Assembly (NCBI GenBank): GCA_025454185.1
Contig: JALOOY010000003.1
Span: 1-16,173, forward strand
From: Thermodesulfobacteriota bacterium
GTDB taxonomy: Bacteria; Desulfobacterota; RBG-13-43-22
DNA: 16,173 bases
Reading direction: 5' to 3'
Of this stretch, positions 6,318-12,589 are shown piece by piece (the stretch's first letter is position 1; each line of letters begins with the position of its first letter). The position numbers and the translations under genes are program-made. The notes under the pieces are model-generated. The model did not search any database. It saw only the letters and a program-made list of their open reading frames with translations, and was not told the DNA's origin.

Positions 6318-6917
6318 ATGATCGTCAAACAATTACGGGTCGGGACGATGGATGTGTTTACCTATATCCTGGGTTGTGAAGCGACCAGGGAGGCCTTGGT
6401 CATTGATCCGGGTGGAGAAGAGGACCGCATCGTCGAAGAGGCTCGCCGGGAAAGGTTGCAGATCAAATACATTCTAAACACACACGGCCACTGGGATCAC
6501 ACGATTGGCAATGATCGGTTAAAGTTGCTGACCGGTGCCTCCATTGTGAGGCACGAACAGGAGCCTGGACCGGATGTCGATATTCTTTTGGTGGATGAAA
6601 AGCCTTTTCAGTTGGGAGAGCTCGTTTTTACGGTATTTCATACGCCGGGGCACACACCGGGAGGGGTTTGCCTATATGCCGAAGGACAGTTGTTCACTGG
6701 TGATACACTTTTCGTAGGCGACAGTGGACGCACGGATTTGCCCGGCGGCCACCGGCCGACCTTGGGTGCGTCCATCAGACGTCTAATGGAGCTCCCGGAT
6801 GAGACGATCGTGTGGCCCGGCCATGACTACGGACCTACAACCAGCTCCACCATCGGGTGGGAAAAGCGCCATAATGTAAACGCTGGAGAATATGGTTATT
6901 ACGTTGCCAATCCTTGA
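6318..6917 (+). CDS. MBL-fold metallo-hydrolase, glyoxalase II / YcbL-like
   Basis: Zinc-dependent hydrolase of the metallo-beta-lactamase fold, in the glyoxalase II-like branch that cleaves thioesters such as S-lactoylglutathione. The real substrate is not certain. The 199-residue protein has the full metal set: THGHWDH with His56, His58, Asp60 and His61, then His112 in TPGHTPGG, Asp129 in FTGDTLF and His169 in WPGHDYG. The GRTDLPGG segment resembles YcbL and also ETHE1-type persulfide dioxygenases. It lacks the C-terminal helical domain of classic GloB. I chose the ATG at 6318 because AGGGGG precedes it; a TTG at 6300 in the same frame has no such signal. Confidence 0.88.
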   Translation: MIVKQLRVGTMDVFTYILGCEATREALVIDPGGEEDRIVEEARRERLQIKYILNTHGHWDHTIGNDRLKLLTGASIVRHEQEPGPDVDILLVDEKPFQLGELVFTVFHTPGHTPGGVCLYAEGQLFTGDTLFVGDSGRTDLPGGHRPTLGASIRRLMELPDETIVWPGHDYGPTTSSTIGWEKRHNVNAGEYGYYVANP

Positions 6918-6995
6918 ACCCACAAGCGCCCCCAGTTGTCGTTCAAGAAGGTTGCGGAGGGGACCCCAAGGTAGGAACGGAAGGGAAGGAACAAA

Positions 6996-7301
6996 ATGAA
7001 GGATATTATAGGAATTGCCTGGTTCAAGGACGAGGCCACTTATTGCAGGGCGCTGGCGATCTCTGCCGATTCCGAAAATATGCCCGCCAGTTTTGAGGCC
7101 TGGAAAGCTATTGTCGAAAGGGAATTGGAATTAATCAAGGGCAGCGGCAATATTGCCCTGCGCGCGGACATCGATCCGGAAGCATTTGCCGCCTGGTGCG
7201 CCTCCCACGGGCATAAGGCCAATTCCCAGGGGAGGATTGCCTTCGTCAACCAGGCCGTTTTGGAGTATCGTAAGACCGGGAAAGGAACGGTCATCTGCTG
7301 A
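6996..7301 (+). CDS. Small conserved-looking protein of unknown function
   Basis: I do not have a name for this 101-residue protein. It begins MKDIIGIAWFKDEATYCRAL, has a Trp in SFEAWKAIVERELELI and a later block DIDPEAFAAWCASHGHKA. This layout reminds me of a small uncharacterised family seen in many proteobacteria (GIAWY at the start, an AWC motif near the end). It appears soluble, with no signal peptide or membrane helix. A good AAGGA lies 6 nt ahead of the ATG. It follows the MBL hydrolase gene by 78 nt on the same strand and may share its transcript. Two Cys (C17, C72) and one at the very C-terminus are visible but form no known motif. Confidence 0.7.
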   Translation: MKDIIGIAWFKDEATYCRALAISADSENMPASFEAWKAIVERELELIKGSGNIALRADIDPEAFAAWCASHGHKANSQGRIAFVNQAVLEYRKTGKGTVIC

Positions 7302-7311
7302 ATAGCTCGGA

Positions 7312-7325
7312 TTCAAAGTTCAAAT
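7312..7325 (+). repeat. Weak heptamer pair TTCAAAG TTCAAAT
   Basis: Two near-identical 7-nt units stand in tandem in the 107-nt gap between the small unknown gene and the acyltransferase. On its own the pair could be chance. It is listed because several other gaps in the window show the same 7-nt period. The rest of the gap shows no clear promoter or terminator. Confidence 0.35.
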
Positions 7326-7408
7326 TAATGGGTAAATGACCAAGCCGGTTTTTTAAACCCGCAAATGGGATCCTAAACCATATCGACACAAGGAGTTTTG
7401 GAATTCGT

Positions 7409-8311
7409 ATGCTCAATTTTTTGCCGTATAAAATACGGGGAATACTATCGTCCGTACTCTTGGGTCTAAATGTGCTGGTCTGGGTGAGTCTCTTGTTTGT
7501 TTTCTCCTTTCTTAAATTTCTGCTGCCTTGGCCGCCTCTGCGCCGGGTATTCAACCGGATTTTACCGTGGATAGCGGAGAACTGGATTTCCTGCAACAGC
7601 GGCTGGATGCGCCTGACGCAAAAAACCAAGTGGGACGTGCAGGGGCTTGACCATCTAAATTATCAGCAATGGTATCTGGTTATCGGCAATCACCAATCCT
7701 GGGCCGATATTTTTATCATGCAGCATCTGCTCAACCGGCGCATTCGCCTTCTTAAATTCTTCTTGAAACGTGAACTCATTTGGGTGCCGGTAATCGGACT
7801 GGCCTGGTGGGCGCTGGATTTTCCCTTCCTACGGCGCCATACGGCCGAGTATCTGCAGAAGCACCCCCGACAAAAAGGCAAGGATTTGCTGACGACGCGC
7901 CAGGCCTGCGAAAAATTCACCCATCATCCGACCAGCGTGATGAATTTCCTGGAAGGTACCCGTTTCTCCGGGGCCAAACATAAAAGGCAGCAGTCGCCCT
8001 ACGCCTATCTGTTGCGCCCGAAATCCGGAGGACTGGCGCTGGCCATCCAGGCGCTGGGGGAAAAGTTTCATTCCTTGCTGAACATTACCATCGTATACCC
8101 CGACGGCATTCCGACTTTCTGGACCTTCCTCTGCGGCAAGGTCAACAGGGTGATGGTGCGCTTGCAGACCACGGAGATCCCCGGAAGATTTCTGCAAGGG
8201 GATTACGCCGGTGATCCAGTCTTCCGGGAGGCCTTTCACCAATGGGTTCATCACCTGTGGCAGGAAAAAGACCATAGGATTCAAATGCTTCTAAATGATG
8301 CCCAGGCATGA
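7409..8311 (+). CDS. yihG: YihG-like acyltransferase (PlsC/LPLAT family)
   Basis: Inner-membrane acyltransferase of the 1-acylglycerol-3-phosphate acyltransferase superfamily, which adds an acyl chain to lysophosphatidic acid or a related lysophospholipid. The 300-residue length matches E. coli YihG. A hydrophobic N-terminal segment covers about residues 12-40. The catalytic NHQSWAD (His95, Asp100) and the substrate-binding EGTRFS (182-187) are both present. The surrounding blocks FFLKRELIWVPVIGLAWWAL and KGKDLLTTRQACEKF, and the ending WQEKDHRIQML, resemble YihG more than PlsC itself. An AGGAG lies about 13 nt before the ATG, slightly far. It converges with the minus-strand membrane gene at 8332 after 20 nt. 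Confidence 0.87.
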   Translation: MLNFLPYKIRGILSSVLLGLNVLVWVSLLFVFSFLKFLLPWPPLRRVFNRILPWIAENWISCNSGWMRLTQKTKWDVQGLDHLNYQQWYLVIGNHQSWADIFIMQHLLNRRIRLLKFFLKRELIWVPVIGLAWWALDFPFLRRHTAEYLQKHPRQKGKDLLTTRQACEKFTHHPTSVMNFLEGTRFSGAKHKRQQSPYAYLLRPKSGGLALAIQALGEKFHSLLNITIVYPDGIPTFWTFLCGKVNRVMVRLQTTEIPGRFLQGDYAGDPVFREAFHQWVHHLWQEKDHRIQMLLNDAQA

Positions 8312-8331
8312 AAAATGGCCGGCAGCGAACA

Positions 8332-9000
8332 TCAGGATAGGGGTGGAAGGACTGCGGTCCCCTCCGGAACCTTCTCCGCCTTTCTTTTCCGTTCCAGCAG
8401 CTTTCGATAGACGAAGGCATAGGCGATCATCGTAACCGGCAGGGTGGTAAAGATCCCGATGCCGAAGGCCAGGAATCCGGCCAGGTTGAGGCCCAGGACC
8501 AGCAGGAAAAAGAGAAAGACCTCCCACTTGACCCCTGACGTAATGGCGGCGCTCTCCTGGAAAGATCCTTTGATTCCCGCCTTGTGGTCCACGATCAGGA
8601 AGGGCGCGAACTGGTATTTGACACTCCAGACGAAACCGGGGACCACCAGCAGCAACAGGCCCGCGACCATGATCAGGATAAACAGGAGATTGACCACCAG
8701 GTAACGGCCGAAGGTAGCCAGGTCGCCGAAGAGCTCTCCGTATCCGGGCTTTCCGCCGTCCACCAGGGTGAGGCTGATCCGGATCAGCCCCATCTGGGTG
8801 GCCATCTGGATCAGGTAACCGGCCAGGGTCCAGAAAAGGGCCAGGGGCGGGGCCTTTTCCAGGGTCTGCCAGCGGCCCACTTCCGGCAGGAGGTTGAGCG
8901 CCAGGATCAGGGCCATCAAACCTACCAAAAATATCAGGTGGCTTTTCAGGGTCTGCCAGCCGAAGGAAAGGGCTTCCGCCTTGGAAAATGTTGCGTTCAT
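8332..9000 (-). CDS. Multi-pass inner-membrane protein of unknown function
   Basis: A 222-residue integral membrane protein with hydrophobic stretches near 21-38, 53-75, 100-123 and 160-197. The pattern of two early helices, a helix ending in VVPGFVWSVKYQFAPFLIVD, then a short amphipathic stretch SFQESAAITSGVKWEVF and further helices resembles the DUF975/YciC-like group of small membrane proteins. No catalytic motif is visible. Its ATG at 9000 begins one base after the stop of the alpha/beta hydrolase gene, so the two are a translationally linked pair on the minus strand. Function is unknown; the similarity is recalled from pattern only. Confidence 0.82.
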   Translation of the reverse strand: MNATFSKAEALSFGWQTLKSHLIFLVGLMALILALNLLPEVGRWQTLEKAPPLALFWTLAGYLIQMATQMGLIRISLTLVDGGKPGYGELFGDLATFGRYLVVNLLFILIMVAGLLLLVVPGFVWSVKYQFAPFLIVDHKAGIKGSFQESAAITSGVKWEVFLFFLLVLGLNLAGFLAFGIGIFTTLPVTMIAYAFVYRKLLERKRKAEKVPEGTAVLPPLS

Positions 9001-9001
9001 G

Positions 9002-9622
9002 TTACTCGTTCAGAAATGATTCCAGCGCCCTCTTCAGGTCTTCCGTCACGCCGTTAAAAAAATGATCGGCCTCCGCTATGATTTCCAGCGGCGGCGGGGG
9101 CTTCAAAGCCCCGAAGACTTTTTTAATCTCTTCCAGGGGCCCGAAGGTGTCCCACTCTCCGGCGATGACCAGCCTGGTCTTGCCGTCGTCCCGCAGGAAA
9201 GAAAAATCCATCATGGCCTGGGGCGGGGCCACCAGGATGGACCCGGCCGCTTCCGGCAGGTCCAGGGCCGCCTGGGCGTTCACCCAGGCCCCGAAGGAAT
9301 ACCCGGCCAGGAAAATCTCTTGGAGGTCCAAGCCCTGCAGATGGCGAAAGGCGGCCCGCACGTCCTCCTGTTCCCCGACCCCTTCGTCATATTTCCCCTG
9401 GCTTCGTCCCGTGCCCCGGAAATTGAAGCGCAGCGTGGTCCAGCCCTTTTCGGCAAATACTTCCTGGATGATCCCTACCACGTGGTTCCCCATCTCTCCG
9501 CCGTACAAAGGATGGGGATGGGAGATGACCACCCCGCGACTGCTTTCACCCTGAGCCAATAAGCCCTCCAGGAGTAATAGTCCTGAAGGAAAGGTTATCC
9601 TTTCCTCTTTACCTGCCTTCAT
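9002..9622 (-). CDS. Alpha/beta hydrolase (COG2945-like)
   Basis: A 206-residue cytoplasmic serine hydrolase of the small alpha/beta fold group often labelled dienelactone-hydrolase-like. The oxyanion-side motif SHPHPLYGGEMGN (34-46) and the strand RFNFRGTGRSQG (65-76) are characteristic. The catalytic triad can be read as Ser109 in GYSFGA, Asp158 in GEWDTFGP and His187 in ADHFF. There is no signal peptide. The substrate is unknown. AAGAGG about 9 nt ahead supports the ATG at 9622. It is the first gene of a two-gene unit with the membrane protein at 8332. Confidence 0.87.
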   Translation of the reverse strand: MKAGKEERITFPSGLLLLEGLLAQGESSRGVVISHPHPLYGGEMGNHVVGIIQEVFAEKGWTTLRFNFRGTGRSQGKYDEGVGEQEDVRAAFRHLQGLDLQEIFLAGYSFGAWVNAQAALDLPEAAGSILVAPPQAMMDFSFLRDDGKTRLVIAGEWDTFGPLEEIKKVFGALKPPPPLEIIAEADHFFNGVTEDLKRALESFLNE

Positions 9623-9701
9623 CGGTCGTTTGCCTCTTGCTGGATGGATTTCATTGGGGAAATTATGCCTTCCCTATACCTACCATAAATCCCGGCCTAT
9701 G

Positions 9702-9716
9702 GAAATTTGAAATTTC
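9702..9716. repeat. Palindromic heptamer pair GAAATTT GAAATTT C
   Basis: Two GAAATTT units in tandem plus a final C form a 15-bp palindrome with one central base. It lies in the 224-nt region between the divergent hydrolase gene and the hybrid kinase gene, about 85 nt upstream of the kinase promoter. It could be an operator or another member of the heptamer repeats. Nearby, GCTCA (9722-9726) and TGAGC (9732-9736) also pair. Nothing else is evident in this gap except the kinase promoter. Confidence 0.45.
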
Positions 9717-9787
9717 GCCGGGCTCAGCCCATGAGCGGTCATGCTCGCGCGGTCGGGCCAGGTGAACAGCCCCGCTATCAAACCCGC

Positions 9788-9817
9788 TTGAACCGTTTTT
9801 TCACTTTGTGTTATAGT
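9788..9817 (+). promoter_or_regulatory. Sigma70-type promoter of the hybrid kinase
   Basis: TTGAAC (9788-9793), an 18-nt spacer and TATAGT (9812-9817) fit a housekeeping promoter. The start of transcription would be near 9824. A strong GGGGAGGA (9833-9840) sits about 6 nt ahead of the ATG at 9847. Confidence 0.6.
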
Positions 9818-9846
9818 TTCGGAAAGCCGTTCGGGGAGGACAACTC

Positions 9847-12555
9847 ATGACAGATACTATGAATGTCGGCGCGGATACTCGGCCGGCGCAGCAGGCGCTG
9901 CCCGAAAACGATGATCTCTACCGCCGGCTTACCGAAAACTCGCCGGATGTCCTCTACCACATGTCCCTGCCCGACGGGTGCTACCGCTACGTGAGCAGGG
10001 CAGCGACTACCATATTCGGCTATACCCCCGAAGAGTTCTACGCCAACCCCCGATTAGTAGAAAAGCTCTTCCATCCCGACTGGCTCTCCTACCTCCAGGA
10101 GCATTGGAAACGGCTGCTCCAAGGAGACGCTCCCCCGACTTACGAATATCAGATCATTCAAAAAAACGGCGCTACCCGCTGGATCAACCAGCGCAACACA
10201 TTGATTATCGGCGCCGACGGCCGGCCGGCGGCTATCGAAGGCATCGCCACGGATGTAACCGACCGCAAGCAGGCCGAGATCAACTTACGGGATAGCGAGG
10301 CCCGCTATCGAGCCCTCTTCGAGGCCAATCCCCATCCCATGTGGGTCTACGACCTGGAGACCCTGTCTTTTCTGGCGGTCAACGAGGCGGCCACAACCCA
10401 TTACGGGTTCAGTCGGGAAGAATTCCTGGCCATGACCATCGCCGAAATTCGTCCGGCGGAAGAGGTGCCCCGTCTTTTGGAAAACGTGGCCCGGGTGGGC
10501 GATAAAGGCTTCGATAAAACCGACATCTGGAAACATCGAAAAAAGGACGGGACCCTCATCGAGGTCGAGATTACCTCCCATTACCTGGAATACCAGGGGC
10601 GCGAGGCCCGGCTGGTGCTGGCCTATGACGTCACCGAGCGCCGGCGGGCGGAGGAACAGCTACGGTTAGTGACGGAAAATATGGTGGACGCCATCAGCCG
10701 GGTCGACGCCCAGCGTTTGCTGGTCTATTGCAGTCCCTCGGTCGAGCGATTATTCGGTTTTACGCCACGGGAACTGATGGGACGGCCGGCCTTCGAACAG
10801 GTCCATCCCGACGACGCCGAACGGCTGCTGCTAACCGCCCGGGAAGCCATCGCCGCCCGGCTCCCGGCCCTGCAGGCCGAATACCGTTATGCCCACGGCC
10901 GCGGGGGTTACGTCTGGGTGGAGTCCACGATTCGTCTCTTGTATGATGCCCAGGGGGGTTTCGCCGGGGCCATCCTCGGTTCCCGGGATGTGACGGAAAG
11001 AAAAAACGCCGAAAACGCCCTGCGCCAGAGCGAGGCCCGCTATCGGGCGCTCTTCGAGGCCAATCCCCAGCCCATGTGGGTCTACGACCTGGAGACCCTG
11101 TCTTTTCTGGCGGTCAACGACGCCGCGGTAGCCCACTACGGTTTCAGCCGGGAAGAGTTCCTGGCCATGACCATCGTCAACATCCGCCCGGAGGAAGATG
11201 TGCCGCAACTCCTGGAAGTCTTAAACCGGCCGGGGGAACAGCGGGTGGACCATTCCGGCACCTGGAGGCACTGCAAAAAGGATGGGTCCATCATCTACGT
11301 AGAGATCACCTCCCATGGCCTGGATTACCTGGGACATCCCGCCAAGCTGGTCCTGGCCAATGACGTCACCGAACGCAAAAAAGCAGCGGAAGAGAAGGAG
11401 AAACTTCAGGAGCAACTGCTGCAGGCCCAAAAGATGGAATCCGTGGCCCGTTTGGCCGGCGGCGTAGCCCATGATTTCAACAATATGTTGTCGGCCATCC
11501 TGGGCCACACGGAGCTGGCCCTGCTGCAGGACCCGCCCCTGGAGTCGATCCGGGAAGACCTCCTGGCCATCCAGAACGCGGCGCAGCGCTCCGCCACGCT
11601 TACCCGCCAACTGCTGGCCTTTGCCCGTAAACAGACCGTGGCGCCCCGGGTCCTGGATTTGAACGATACAGTGGCGGGCATGCTCAAAATGCTGCTCCGG
11701 CTCATCGGGGAGGACATCGATCTGATCTGGATGCCGGCCCGAGGTTTGTGGCCGGTCAAGATGGATCCTTCCCAGATCGACCAGGTTCTGGTCAATCTCT
11801 GCGTTAATGCCCGGGACGCCATCACCGACGTAGGCAAGATCACCATCGAAACAGAAAACATCACCATCGACGAAGCCTATTGCGCCCTGCATCCGGGTTT
11901 TGCCTGCGGCGACTATGTGCTGCTGGCCGTGAGCGACAACGGCTGCGGGATGGACAAGGATGTGCTCGATCGACTTTTCGAACCCTTTTTTACTACCAAG
12001 GAAGTGGGGAAAGGCACGGGTTTGGGCCTGGCTACGGTCTATGGGATCGTCAAACAGAATGAGGGTTTTATTAACGTTTACAGCGAATCCGACCAGGGAA
12101 CGACCTTCCGGATATATTTCCCCCGTTTCGGGGGGGAAATCCAGGAAACCATGCTTGCCGGAGAGGCGGCATTACCCCGAGGCCGGGGCGAGTTGGTCCT
12201 GCTCGTAGAAGATGAGGCCGCGATTCTCCACATGGGCCGGGCCATGCTCGAAGGATTGGGTTATACGGTGCTGACGGCCGGGACGCCGGGCGAGGCCTTG
12301 CGCCTGGCCCAGGGCCGGCGGACGGAGATCCGTTTACTGATAACCGACGTGATTATGCCGGAAATGAACGGCCGGGAATTGGCGCAAATGCTGGACCACC
12401 TAAAACCGGGCTTGCCCTGCCTGTTCACCTCCGGGTACACGGCCAACGTCATTGCCCACCACGGCGTACTGGACGAGGGGGTGCAATTCCTGCAGAAACC
12501 GTTTTCCCTGAAAGACCTGGCCCGTAAAGTTCGTCAGATCTTGGCCGAAGGCTGA
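9847..12555 (+). CDS. Four-PAS hybrid sensor histidine kinase with C-terminal receiver
   Basis: A 902-residue signalling protein with no obvious membrane segment, hence probably cytoplasmic. Four PAS/PAC units occupy about 25-142, 150-265, 272-387 and 395-510, each ending in a DVTER-like PAC motif. A short coiled linker leads to the HisKA domain with the phosphorylated His542 in GGVAHDFNNML. The ATPase domain has the N-box NLCVNARDA (650-658), DNGCGM (697-702), FEPFFTT and GKGTGLGLA. The receiver (about 783-900) keeps Glu788/Asp789, phospho-acceptor Asp834 in ITDVIMP, Thr861 and Lys884. All catalytic residues are present. PAS2 and PAS4 are near copies of each other at the DNA level. It has its own promoter, has no partner regulator nearby, and converges on the copper oxidase gene. 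The sensed signal is unknown; no haem or flavin motif is clear. Confidence 0.93.
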   Translation: MTDTMNVGADTRPAQQALPENDDLYRRLTENSPDVLYHMSLPDGCYRYVSRAATTIFGYTPEEFYANPRLVEKLFHPDWLSYLQEHWKRLLQGDAPPTYEYQIIQKNGATRWINQRNTLIIGADGRPAAIEGIATDVTDRKQAEINLRDSEARYRALFEANPHPMWVYDLETLSFLAVNEAATTHYGFSREEFLAMTIAEIRPAEEVPRLLENVARVGDKGFDKTDIWKHRKKDGTLIEVEITSHYLEYQGREARLVLAYDVTERRRAEEQLRLVTENMVDAISRVDAQRLLVYCSPSVERLFGFTPRELMGRPAFEQVHPDDAERLLLTAREAIAARLPALQAEYRYAHGRGGYVWVESTIRLLYDAQGGFAGAILGSRDVTERKNAENALRQSEARYRALFEANPQPMWVYDLETLSFLAVNDAAVAHYGFSREEFLAMTIVNIRPEEDVPQLLEVLNRPGEQRVDHSGTWRHCKKDGSIIYVEITSHGLDYLGHPAKLVLANDVTERKKAAEEKEKLQEQLLQAQKMESVARLAGGVAHDFNNMLSAILGHTELALLQDPPLESIREDLLAIQNAAQRSATLTRQLLAFARKQTVAPRVLDLNDTVAGMLKMLLRLIGEDIDLIWMPARGLWPVKMDPSQIDQVLVNLCVNARDAITDVGKITIETENITIDEAYCALHPGFACGDYVLLAVSDNGCGMDKDVLDRLFEPFFTTKEVGKGTGLGLATVYGIVKQNEGFINVYSESDQGTTFRIYFPRFGGEIQETMLAGEAALPRGRGELVLLVEDEAAILHMGRAMLEGLGYTVLTAGTPGEALRLAQGRRTEIRLLITDVIMPEMNGRELAQMLDHLKPGLPCLFTSGYTANVIAHHGVLDEGVQFLQKPFSLKDLARKVRQILAEG

Positions 12556-12589
12556 TCACGCTGCACATCGCGGAAATCGGGGGGAGGGC

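Noticed and set aside
5832..6328. Minus-strand frames across the ampG remnant
   Set aside because: They are antisense shadows of the decayed ampG sequence with no independent support.
11221..11892. Minus-strand open frame within the histidine kinase
   Set aside because: The kinase frame is intact with all motifs; this frame is rich in Gln/His/Gly as expected for an antisense shadow.
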